Shown here in pieces: positions 1-6,203 of a DNA stretch of 6,475 nucleotides; position 1 is the first letter of the stretch; each line of letters starts with the position of its first letter. Location: assembly GCA_902475455.1 (NCBI GenBank), contig CABRZO010000140.1, positions 1-6,475 on the forward strand. Reading direction: 5' to 3'. A program made the position numbers and the translations under genes. The DNA is from an uncultured Eubacteriales bacterium. Its GTDB lineage: Bacteria; Bacillota; Clostridia; Oscillospirales; Oscillospiraceae. The notes under the pieces were generated by a model that searched no databases, was not told the DNA's origin, and saw only the letters and a program-made list of their open reading frames with translations.

Positions 1-527
1 AGGCGGGAGCCGGACCCCTGGCGGGCCCCGTCTATGCTGCGGCGGTGATTCTGCCGGAGCAGTTCGACCTGCCCTGGCTCAACGACTCTAAGAAGGTGAC
101 CCCAAAGCGCCGAGAAGCCCTGTTTGATCAGATCAAAGAGCAGGCGGTGGCCTGGGCGGTGGCCAGTGTGGATGAGCGGGAAATCGACGAAATCAACATT
201 CTGAACGCCCGGCTCAAGGCTATGGATCTGGCCATCCATCAGCTGAATCCGCTGCCGGATTTCGCATTGATCGACGGCAACCGGAACAGCGGCATCACGG
301 TACCCAACCGGATGGTGGTCCACGGGGACACTCTGTCCGCCTCCATCTCCGCCGCCTCCATCCTGGCCAAGGTGAGCCGGGACCGGTACATGTTGGAGAT
401 GGCTGAGAAATACCCGGAATATCATTTTGAACAGCACAAGGGCTACGGCACCAAACTCCACTATGAAATGCTGCGGAAATATGGCCCTTGTCCCATCCAC
501 CGGCTGTCTTTTCTGAAAAACCTATGA
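1..527 (+). CDS. rnhB: Ribonuclease HII, 5' end missing
   Basis: RNase HII cuts RNA in RNA-DNA hybrids and removes single ribonucleotides left in DNA, acting in the cytoplasm. The reading frame is open from base 3 (174 residues visible), so the start lies outside the window; about 25-30 N-terminal residues are probably missing. The visible part opens with AGAGPLAGPV, the end of the family's DEAGRGPLAGPV motif. Two of the four catalytic carboxylates are visible, in LIDGN (bases 273-275) and VSRD (381-383). The first two bases (AG) fit a Glu codon for the catalytic Glu. SASISAASILAKVSRD and HKGYGTKLH ... GPCPIHRLSF are standard family blocks. The Arg of the GRG substrate-recognition motif is replaced by Ala. 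The GTG at 45 lies inside the conserved N-terminal motif and is not a start. The stop overlaps the yraN start as ATGA. Confidence 0.96.
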   Translation, partial: AGAGPLAGPVYAAAVILPEQFDLPWLNDSKKVTPKRREALFDQIKEQAVAWAVASVDEREIDEINILNARLKAMDLAIHQLNPLPDFALIDGNRNSGITVPNRMVVHGDTLSASISAASILAKVSRDRYMLEMAEKYPEYHFEQHKGYGTKLHYEMLRKYGPCPIHRLSFLKNL

Positions 528-898
528 GCAGCGAGACCACCTTACTGGGCCGCTGGGGTGAGGCGCAGGTGGCGGAGTATCTGCATAAAAAGGGATATCG
601 ACTCATCGCCTCCGGCTATCGCTGCCGGATGGGGGAGATCGACCTGATCGCCCGCAAGGGTAAGATCCTGGCCTTTGTGGAGGTCAAGCTCCGCCGGGAT
701 GACCACTTTGCCACCGCCCGGGAGCAGGTGACCGCCGCTAAGCAGCGCAAAATTCTGGTGACGGCGGAGCATTTTCTCGCCCAGCACCCGGAGATGGGGG
801 AGTACCGCTGCCGTTTTGATGTGGCGGAGGTCTACGCCCCGGAAGGCCTGAACACCCGCAAACCGGAGATCAGGTACTTTGAGCACGCCTTTTGGTGA
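524..898 (+). CDS. yraN: YraN/UPF0102 family nuclease-fold protein
   Basis: This 124-residue protein has the usual length of UPF0102, a restriction-endonuclease-like (PD-(D/E)XK) fold family often found next to rnhB; its physiological role is not established, though DNA processing or repair is commonly suspected. Visible motifs are LLGRWGEAQVAEYL (residues 7-20), RCRMGEIDLIA (33-43, with E38 and D40), AFVEVKLR (50-57, with the E53-x-K55 pair of the nuclease core) and RFDVAEV (97-103). The start at 524 is chosen because homologues begin a few residues before the GxxGE motif and because ATGA overlaps the rnhB stop. An ATG at 488 would add 12 residues lying wholly over rnhB. No clear Shine-Dalgarno precedes 524, so translation is probably coupled to rnhB. 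Family assignment is firm; function is inference. Confidence 0.93.
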   Translation: MSSETTLLGRWGEAQVAEYLHKKGYRLIASGYRCRMGEIDLIARKGKILAFVEVKLRRDDHFATAREQVTAAKQRKILVTAEHFLAQHPEMGEYRCRFDVAEVYAPEGLNTRKPEIRYFEHAFW

Positions 899-903
899 GG
901 AGG
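898..903 (+). promoter_or_regulatory. Ribosome binding site that sets the dipeptidase start
   Basis: A perfect AGGAGG begins on the last base of the yraN stop codon and ends 9 bases before the ATG at 913. It decides against the in-frame TTG at 892, which lies upstream of this site and would overlap yraN. Confidence 0.85.
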
Positions 904-912
904 GAGTTTTCC

Positions 913-1854
913 ATGCAGATTCCCTATTTCGACGGCCATTGCGACACCATGAGCCGGATGGCCCGGTTTCCGGGGCGTCACCTAGACCGGCGCACCGGTC
1001 AGTGGGACCTGAACAAACTGGCGGGGTTCACGGGACCTAAGGCCCAGTTCTTCGCCATCTTCTACGACTCCGCCCTGCCAGGCAAGAATCTGGCAGTCCA
1101 GATGCAGTTGGCCGCCTTTCAGCGGGAGTGCCGGCGCCTGCCGGACCGCATCGCCCACTGCACCACCGCCCAGGAGGCGGAAGAGGCTTTTGGGCAGGGG
1201 AAGCTGGCGGCTTTTCTCTCCGTAGAGGGCGCGGAACTGTTGGACTGTTCCCTGGAAAAACTCCAGTGGGCCTACGAGCAGGGGGTCCGGGCCGTCAACC
1301 TGACCTGGAACCACGCCAACGCCCTCTCCGGCAGCCATAAAGAGGAACCGGACCGGGGATTAAGCGAGCAGGGAAGGTCCTTTGTGGCCAGGATGGGGGA
1401 GCTAGGGATGCTGGTGGATGTGTCCCACCTGTCGGATCCCGGCTTCTGGGACGTAATGGAACTGACATCCGGACCGGTCATGGCCAGCCATTCCAACAGC
1501 AGAGATGTGTTTTTTCACACAAGAAACTTGACCGATGGGCAATTTACTGCGATAATAGAGAAACATGGTATCGTGGGTTTAAATTGCTATACCGCCTTTC
1601 TGGGGGATGGCAAGGTCACTATGGACACCCTGCTGCGCCATCTGGAGCATTTTCTCTCGCTAGGTGGGGAGAAAAATGTGGCTTTGGGTGGCGACTGGGA
1701 CGGCTGCGACAAGCTGCCCCAGAGCTTTGCGGGGTCCTGGAACTGGCTGGACTTCTACGAATACCTGCTGAAACGGAACTATCCTGAAGCGCTGCTTCAG
1801 GACCTGTATTTCAACAATCTGATGAGGACAGTGAGAGCAGTATGTACTATCTGA
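913..1854 (+). CDS. Membrane dipeptidase-type peptidase, family M19
   Basis: The 313-residue product belongs to the zinc-dependent M19 (renal dipeptidase-like) family, which hydrolyses dipeptides. There is no signal peptide or membrane segment, so a cytoplasmic role in peptide turnover is likely; the substrate cannot be read from sequence. The metal-site motifs are present in order: DGHCDT (H9, D11), SVEGAE (E105, the bridging Glu), VDVSHLSD (H172), MASHSNSR (H193) and GGDWDG (D261). The C-terminal FNNLMR matches the family's usual ending, so the enzyme looks complete and active. The ATG at 913 is preceded by a perfect AGGAGG. The last 13 bases overlap thrC in another frame. Codons at about 1501-1593 are strikingly AT-rich (tandem ATA, AGA, TTA, CAA) compared with the rest, yet the protein still fits the family there. 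Confidence 0.94.
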   Translation: MQIPYFDGHCDTMSRMARFPGRHLDRRTGQWDLNKLAGFTGPKAQFFAIFYDSALPGKNLAVQMQLAAFQRECRRLPDRIAHCTTAQEAEEAFGQGKLAAFLSVEGAELLDCSLEKLQWAYEQGVRAVNLTWNHANALSGSHKEEPDRGLSEQGRSFVARMGELGMLVDVSHLSDPGFWDVMELTSGPVMASHSNSRDVFFHTRNLTDGQFTAIIEKHGIVGLNCYTAFLGDGKVTMDTLLRHLEHFLSLGGEKNVALGGDWDGCDKLPQSFAGSWNWLDFYEYLLKRNYPEALLQDLYFNNLMRTVRAVCTI

Positions 1855-3329
1855 GCACCCGAGACAAAACCCTTCGCTTCACCCCCGCCCAGGCCATCGC
1901 CCAGGGCCTCTCCCGGGAGGGCGGCCTGTTCGTGCCGGAACAGTTCCCCCATCTGCCGGAGGGCGCCCTGGAGCAAATGAAGGACATGACCTACCAGCAG
2001 CGGGCGGCCTATGTAATGGGGCTGTACCTGGAGGGATTCAGCCAGGAGGAGCTGGCGGGCTTTGCCCAAAAGGCCTATGGCCCCGACAAGTTTGACACCC
2101 CCGCCGTGGCCCCGATTCGCAAGGTGGACGATACCACCTATTGCCTGGAGCTGTGGCACGGCCCCACCTGCGCCTTCAAGGACATGGCCCTGCAGATGCT
2201 GCCCCATCTGCTCTCCGCCTCTCTGGTGAAGAACCAGGAGGAGCGCACCGTCTGCATCCTGGTGGCCACCTCCGGCGACACCGGCAAGGGCGCCCTGGAG
2301 GGTTTTAAAGACGTGCCCCACACCAAGATCATGGTATTCTATCCCAAGGACGGCGTGTCCGAGATCCAGGAGCTGCAGATGCGCACCCAGGAGGGCGAAA
2401 ACGTGGGCGTCTGTGCCGTGGTGGGCAACTTTGACGACGCCCAGACCGGCGTGAAGAAGCTGTTCTCCGACGAGCAGCTGCGCAAGACCCTGGATGAGCG
2501 GGGCTATTTCTTCTCCTCCGCCAACTCCATCAACTGGGGCCGGGTGCTGCCTCAGGTGGTCTATTACATCTCTTCCTATGCCGACCTGCTGAAGACCGGC
2601 GCCATTCAAATGGGGGATCCCATCAATATCTGCGTGCCCACCGGCAACTTCGGCAACATCCTGGCGGCCTACTATGCCAAGCGGATGGGGCTGCCGGTAA
2701 ACAAGCTGATCTGCGCCTCTAACAGCAACAACGTGCTGACCGACTTCCTGAAAACTGGTGTCTATGACCGGAACCGTCCCTTCTACACCACTGTGTCCCC
2801 CTCCATGGACATTCTGATCTCCAGCAACCTGGAGCGGCTGCTGTATGCCCTGTCCGGGGAGAACGACGCCCAGGTGGCCGACTACATGGGCCAGCTGAAC
2901 GCCACCGGCCGCTATGAGGTCAGTGAGGACATCAAGGCCCAGATCCGGGACCTCTTCGCCGCAGGCTTTACCACGGAAGGCGAGACCGAGGAGACCATCG
3001 GCAAGATGTGGCAGGAGAAAGGATACCTCATTGACACCCACTCCGCCGTGGCCTTCCATGTGCTGGAGCAGTACCGCCGGGAGACCGGGGACAACACCGT
3101 CTCCGTGGTGGCTTCCACCGCCAGCCCCTTCAAGTTCGGCGACGCGGTGCTGAAGGCCATCGGTGTCCAGGATGTGAAGAGCGGCGTGGCTCTGCTGGAT
3201 CAGCTCTCCGAGGCCAGCGGCATCCCCGCCCCGGCTCCTCTGGCCGCCCTGAAGACCAAGACGCCCCGATTCGACCAGTGCGTCGAGAAGGAGAACATGG
3301 AACAGGCGGTCCTGGGCTTTTTGAACTGA
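1842..3329 (+). CDS. thrC: Threonine synthase
   Basis: Threonine synthase converts O-phospho-L-homoserine to L-threonine with pyridoxal phosphate (PLP), the last step of threonine synthesis. The 495-residue length fits the long class, which starts with an STR motif and a GGLFVP block, both present (STRDKTLRF, residues 5-13; EGGLFVP, 26-32). The PLP lysine is K113 in GPTCAFKDMALQ. Cofactor and substrate phosphate motifs are TSGDTGKGA (143-151), SSANSINWGR (225-234) and PTGNFGN (266-272). SVVASTASPFKF (421-432) is the C-terminal active-site strand. The start overlaps the dipeptidase gene by 13 bases, with only a weak GAGG at 1824-1827, so it is probably translated partly by coupling. No homoserine kinase or dehydrogenase gene is nearby; the pathway must be completed elsewhere. 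Confidence 0.97.
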   Translation: MYYLSTRDKTLRFTPAQAIAQGLSREGGLFVPEQFPHLPEGALEQMKDMTYQQRAAYVMGLYLEGFSQEELAGFAQKAYGPDKFDTPAVAPIRKVDDTTYCLELWHGPTCAFKDMALQMLPHLLSASLVKNQEERTVCILVATSGDTGKGALEGFKDVPHTKIMVFYPKDGVSEIQELQMRTQEGENVGVCAVVGNFDDAQTGVKKLFSDEQLRKTLDERGYFFSSANSINWGRVLPQVVYYISSYADLLKTGAIQMGDPINICVPTGNFGNILAAYYAKRMGLPVNKLICASNSNNVLTDFLKTGVYDRNRPFYTTVSPSMDILISSNLERLLYALSGENDAQVADYMGQLNATGRYEVSEDIKAQIRDLFAAGFTTEGETEETIGKMWQEKGYLIDTHSAVAFHVLEQYRRETGDNTVSVVASTASPFKFGDAVLKAIGVQDVKSGVALLDQLSEASGIPAPAPLAALKTKTPRFDQCVEKENMEQAVLGFLN

Positions 3330-3330
3330 T

Positions 3331-4020
3331 ATGGCGCTGTATGTGCTGGGGGATCCCCACCTTTCCCTCCGCTCCCAGAAGCCCATGGACGTCTTCGGGG
3401 GCGCCTGGATCGGCTATATGGACAAGCTCCGGGCGGGGCTCTCCGTCCTGAAACCCGAGGACACCATTGTGCTGGCGGGGGACCTGTCCTGGGGGATGAG
3501 CCTGGAGGAGGCCACTGAGGATTTTGCCTTTCTGGACTCCTTCCCGGGCCGCAAGCTCATCGTCAAGGGCAACCACGATTACTGGTGGACCACCGCCAAC
3601 AAGACCTACACCTTCTGGGCCCAGCAGGGTTTCACCACATTAAACTTGCTGCACAACAACTGCTACGAGTACGGTGAATACGCCCTCTGCGGTACCCGGG
3701 GCTGGTTTCTGGACGAGGACAAGAACGGCCACAACCAAAAGGTGTTCAACCGGGAGCTGATGCGGCTGGAGACCTCCTTAAAGGCGGCGGGGGAGCGGCC
3801 TAAGCTGGTGTTTTTGCACTATCCGCCCCTGTATCAGGGCTACCGCTGCCAGGAGATCCTGGATCTGTTGGAGCGCTACCAGGTGAAAGCCTGCTATTAC
3901 GGCCATCTCCACGGGGGCAGCCACCGGCTGACCCTGGAGGGAATCCATGGCAGCGTGGAATACCACCTGATTGCCGGGGACTTTTTGGGCTTCCACCCGT
4001 TAAAAATTTGTGAAAACTAA
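3331..4020 (+). CDS. Calcineurin-like metallophosphoesterase (COG1768-like)
   Basis: The 229-residue protein carries the full dinuclear metal site of calcineurin-like phosphoesterases: GDPH (D8, H10), AGDLSWG (D51), KGNHDYWW (N81, H82), FLHYPP (H163) and YGHLHG (H192, H194). Overall it resembles the 'predicted phosphohydrolase' group COG1768, common in Firmicutes and uncharacterised; the substrate could be a phosphomonoester, phosphodiester or nucleotide. There is no signal peptide or membrane segment, so it should be cytoplasmic. The ATG follows the thrC stop after one base (TGA-T-ATG) and no Shine-Dalgarno is visible, which points to coupled translation with thrC. It is the last gene of the upstream group. 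Superfamily is certain; the COG assignment is from memory of family sequences. Confidence 0.9.
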   Translation: MALYVLGDPHLSLRSQKPMDVFGGAWIGYMDKLRAGLSVLKPEDTIVLAGDLSWGMSLEEATEDFAFLDSFPGRKLIVKGNHDYWWTTANKTYTFWAQQGFTTLNLLHNNCYEYGEYALCGTRGWFLDEDKNGHNQKVFNRELMRLETSLKAAGERPKLVFLHYPPLYQGYRCQEILDLLERYQVKACYYGHLHGGSHRLTLEGIHGSVEYHLIAGDFLGFHPLKICEN

Positions 4021-4028
4021 AAAAAAGA

Positions 4029-4058
4029 CTGGTATTTCCTGCGCTATTCTGATAGAAT
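4029..4058 (+). promoter_or_regulatory. Probable sigma-A-type promoter for tig
   Basis: An extended -10 element, TGATAGAAT (4050-4058), has TG one base before TAGAAT (5 of 6 to consensus). A weak -35 candidate, CTGGTA (4029-4034, 3 of 6), lies 18 bases upstream. This is the AT-rich gap before tig, where a promoter is expected, and would give a leader of roughly 55-60 bases. The -10 lies inside a perfect dyad, so binding of a regulator there would block polymerase. The promoter itself is inferred. Confidence 0.55.
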
Positions 4059-4061
4059 AGC
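4043..4061. repeat. 19-base inverted repeat over the tig -10 region
   Basis: The sequence GCTATTCT-GAT-AGAATAGC is a perfect dyad with 8-base arms and a 3-base centre. No T-run follows it, so it is a poor terminator for the upstream genes. It covers the putative extended -10, which makes an operator possible. I do not recognise it as a known CIRCE or CtsR site. Confidence 0.75.
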
Positions 4062-4107
4062 CACGATATTGCGAATCCAATGTATATTTTGCCCCTCTGG
4101 GACATAT

Positions 4108-4113
4108 AGGAGG
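4108..4113 (+). promoter_or_regulatory. Ribosome binding site of tig
   Basis: A perfect AGGAGG lies 9 bases before the ATG at 4123. It fixes the start there; the open frame continues upstream to about 4069 without a good start or homologous residues. Confidence 0.9.
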
Positions 4114-4122
4114 AAGAAACCA

Positions 4123-5451
4123 ATGAACCTGAAGAATGTGGAAAAGAAAGAAAAGAACACTGCTGTACTGACCGTCGAGGTGAGCGCCGAGGAGTTTGAC
4201 GCCGCTGTCGAGAAGGTCTACCGCAAGAATAAAAGCGTGATCTCCCTGCCCGGCTTCCGCAAGGGCAAGGCTCCCCGCAAGCTGGTGGAGCAGATGTACG
4301 GCGCCGACGTGTTCTATGAGGATGCCGTCAACGACCTGTATCCCGTGGCCCTGACCGATGCTGTCAAGGAGTCCGGCCTGGACATGGTGGGCTACCCCTC
4401 CGTGGAGATGCAGACCCTGGGCAAGGAGGGCTTCACCTTCACCGCCACCATCGCCCTGCGTCCCGTGCCCGTGCTGGGTCAGTACAAGGGCATCGAGGCC
4501 CCCAAGGCTGAGGTCACCATCACCGCTGAGGACATCGACAATGAGATGAAGCCCCTGATCACCCGGGCTACCCGTCAGGTGGTCGTGGAGCGTCCCGCCC
4601 AGAACGGCGACACCGTGGTCATCGACTTCGAGGGCTTCAAGGACGGCGTCGCCTTTGAGGGCGGCAAGGCCGAGCAGTATCCCCTGGAGCTGGGCTCCGG
4701 TTCCTTCATCCCCGGCTTCGAGGATCAGCTGGTGGGCACTTCCGCCGGCGAGGAGAAGGACGTCAACGTCACCTTCCCCGAGGACTACGGAGCCGCCGAC
4801 CTGGCCGGCGCAGCTGTGGTGTTTAAGGTCAAGGTCCACGAAGTCAAGGAGTCCCAGGTGCCCACTCTGGACGACGAGTTCGCCAAGGACGTCTCCGAGT
4901 TTGAGACTCTGGAGGAGCTGAAGGCCGATCTGGAGAAGAAGCTGCGCACCCGTCGCGAGGAGTCCGCTCAGAAGGACTTCGAGAACGCTGTCCTCTCCAA
5001 GCTCATCGAGAACACTGAGATGGACGTGCCCGAGGCCATGGTGGAGTATGAGGCCGACCGCATTGTGGAGGACTATGAGAACCGCATGCAGGGCGTGGGC
5101 TTTACCTTCGATCAGTATCTGCAGATGATGGGCACCAACCGGGCCGAGTTCAAGGAGAACGCCAAGATCGCCGCTCTGCGTCAGATCCAGGGTGACCTGA
5201 TCTTCGCCGCCGTCGCTGAGGCCGAGAAGCTGGAGCCCTCCGCTGAGGACATCGAGAAGGAATATCAGGACCTGGCCGACCAGTACAACATGGAGCTGGA
5301 TGTGGTCAAGAAGACCGTTCCCCAAGAGGAGATCGTGCGTCAGCTGAAGGGCAACATGGCCTCCAAGCTGGTCTATGAGTCCGCCGTGGCCACCGCTCCC
5401 GTGGCTGAGGAGGCTCCCGCCGCCGAGGAAGCTCCTGCCGAGGCTGAGTAA
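4123..5451 (+). CDS. tig: Trigger factor chaperone
   Basis: Trigger factor binds the ribosome near the exit tunnel, shields nascent chains and has peptidyl-prolyl isomerase activity. The 442-residue product has the three usual parts. The N-terminal ribosome-binding domain (about 1-115) contains the signature GFRKGKAP at 44-51. The FKBP-type isomerase domain (about 160-245) shows NGDTVVIDFEG and the LGSGSFIPGFEDQLVG block. The helical C-terminal chaperone domain (about 250-420) follows. The start MNLKNVEKKEKN matches family N-termini. After about residue 420 comes an Ala/Glu/Pro tail with repeated EEAPA units ending in AEAE. Arginine codons are nearly all CGT/CGC, unlike the CGG-rich rnhB, which suggests high expression. 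It is the first gene of the tig-clpP-clpX group. Confidence 0.98.
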   Translation: MNLKNVEKKEKNTAVLTVEVSAEEFDAAVEKVYRKNKSVISLPGFRKGKAPRKLVEQMYGADVFYEDAVNDLYPVALTDAVKESGLDMVGYPSVEMQTLGKEGFTFTATIALRPVPVLGQYKGIEAPKAEVTITAEDIDNEMKPLITRATRQVVVERPAQNGDTVVIDFEGFKDGVAFEGGKAEQYPLELGSGSFIPGFEDQLVGTSAGEEKDVNVTFPEDYGAADLAGAAVVFKVKVHEVKESQVPTLDDEFAKDVSEFETLEELKADLEKKLRTRREESAQKDFENAVLSKLIENTEMDVPEAMVEYEADRIVEDYENRMQGVGFTFDQYLQMMGTNRAEFKENAKIAALRQIQGDLIFAAVAEAEKLEPSAEDIEKEYQDLADQYNMELDVVKKTVPQEEIVRQLKGNMASKLVYESAVATAPVAEEAPAAEEAPAEAE

Positions 5452-5464
5452 TTGAATTTCCCGC

Positions 5465-5498
5465 AGGTATATCCTTCCATATGGAAGGATATACTTTT
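5465..5498 (+). terminator. Perfect 28-base palindrome plus T-run between tig and clpP
   Basis: GTATATCCTTCCAT (5467-5480) is followed directly by its exact reverse complement (5481-5494). In RNA this forms a stem of about 12 bp closed by an AUAU loop, extendable at the base by a G-U and an A-U pair. TTTT (5495-5498) overlaps and follows the base of the stem. It fits an intrinsic terminator or attenuator after tig. The short T-run suggests incomplete termination, leaving some read-through into clpP. A DNA-level operator role is possible because the palindrome is perfect through its centre. Confidence 0.7.
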
Positions 5499-5533
5499 AG
5501 CGGTCTATCCCAACCCAAACAGGCCGCAAAGAA

Positions 5534-5539
5534 AAGGAG
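5534..5539 (+). promoter_or_regulatory. Ribosome binding site that sets the clpP start
   Basis: AAGGAG lies 7 bases before the ATG at 5547 but only 1 base before the in-frame ATG at 5541. The spacing selects 5547, which also matches ClpP N-termini. Confidence 0.8.
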
Positions 5540-5546
5540 TATGAAA

Positions 5547-6128
5547 ATGAGTTTAGTTCCTTATGTGGTCCAGCAGACCAGCCGGGGCGAGCGCTCCTAC
5601 GATATTTTCTCCCGTCTGCTGGATGACCGCATCATCTTCCTGTCCGAGGAGGTCAACGACACCACCGCCAGCTTGGTGGTGGCCCAGATGCTCTATCTGG
5701 AGGCCCAGGACCCGGACAAGGACATTCAGTTCTATATCAACAGCCCCGGCGGCTCCGTCACTGCCGGCATGGCCATCTACGATACGATGCAGTACATCAA
5801 GTGTGATGTATCTACCATCTGCATCGGTATGGCCGCCAGTATGGGAGCCTTCCTGCTGTCCTCCGGTACCAAGGGCAAGCGGATCGCCCTGCCCAACGCG
5901 GAAGTGATGATCCATCAGCCCTCCGCCGGCACCCAGGGCAAGGTCACCGATATGGAGATCGACGTGGAGCATGTGCTGCGCATCAAGCGCCATCTGAATG
6001 AGCTGCTGGCCAAGAATACCGGCAAGCCCGTGGAGCAGGTGGCCGCCGACACCGAGCGGGACCACTGGCTCACCGCTGAGGAGGCCAAGGAGTACGGCCT
6101 CATCGACCAGGTGTTCTATCAGCGCTGA
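5547..6128 (+). CDS. clpP: ATP-dependent Clp protease proteolytic subunit
   Basis: ClpP is the serine peptidase that forms the two-ring, 14-subunit chamber fed by ClpX or other Clp ATPases. The 193-residue product has the catalytic triad at the usual positions: S98 in IGMAASMGAF, H123 in MIHQPSAG and D172 in ERDHW. The oxyanion strand FYINSPGGSV (residues 62-71) is intact. The N-terminus MSLVPYVVQQTSRGERSYD matches the axial-gate segment of family members, supporting the start at 5547. Two earlier in-frame ATGs exist: one at 5541 (too close to the Shine-Dalgarno) and one at 5481 inside the palindrome, which would add 22 residues not seen in typical Gram-positive ClpP. It lies between tig and clpX, the standard clostridial order, and should work with the ClpX encoded next to it. 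Confidence 0.98.
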   Translation: MSLVPYVVQQTSRGERSYDIFSRLLDDRIIFLSEEVNDTTASLVVAQMLYLEAQDPDKDIQFYINSPGGSVTAGMAIYDTMQYIKCDVSTICIGMAASMGAFLLSSGTKGKRIALPNAEVMIHQPSAGTQGKVTDMEIDVEHVLRIKRHLNELLAKNTGKPVEQVAADTERDHWLTAEEAKEYGLIDQVFYQR

Positions 6129-6141
6129 TTTCAAATACGAT

Positions 6142-6172
6142 AGCCGGGGCCGCTTTTATGTCGGCCCTGGCT
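6142..6172 (+). other. Hairpin between clpP and clpX
   Basis: AGCCGGGGCCG (6142-6152) pairs with CGGCCCTGGCT (6162-6172) over 11 positions, with one G-U wobble, around a 9-base loop. It is GC-rich and stable. Only a short broken T stretch follows (TTTCGTCAGTTTC), so it would be a weak terminator at best. An attenuator, an mRNA-stabilising stem or a processing site that sets the clpP to clpX ratio are the likely roles. Confidence 0.65.
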
Positions 6173-6203
6173 TTCGTCAGTTTCATTGAAGAGGAAAAAT
6201 TTC

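Noticed and set aside
488..523. Upstream ATG extending yraN by 12 residues
   Set aside because: It lies wholly within the rnhB C-terminus, adds residues not typical of the family, and the ATGA overlap at 524 is the better start.
892..912. Upstream TTG start for the dipeptidase
   Set aside because: It sits before the AGGAGG at 898-903 and overlaps the end of yraN; the ATG at 913 has correct spacing.
1797..3386. Long open frame (529 codons) on the minus strand opposite thrC
   Set aside because: It is the shadow of a GC-rich gene with strong codon bias. The translation is low-complexity (Gly, Leu, His, Val rich), resembles no family, and thrC opposite is complete and certain.
4062..4122. Possible riboswitch or structured leader before tig
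   Set aside because: Only a weak, bulged ATTG/CAAT pairing is visible near 4066-4085 and a 4-base CCTC/GAGG pairing near the ribosome binding site; no known riboswitch core is recognisable in about 60 bases.
4000..5325. Long open frame (441 codons) on the minus strand opposite tig
   Set aside because: Same cause: a Leu/Gly/His/Val-rich shadow translation with no recognisable motif, opposite an unambiguous trigger factor gene.
5452..5495. Promoter for clpP from TTGAAT (5452-5457) and TATACT (5490-5495)
   Set aside because: The spacing of 32 bases is far too long, and no better -35 lies 16-18 bases before TATACT. A promoter is possible but cannot be supported.
5452..5546. CtsR or CIRCE heat-shock operator before clpP
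   Set aside because: Neither the GGTCAAA tandem heptads nor the TTAGCACTC/GAGTGCTAA arms are present; the palindrome there has a different sequence.
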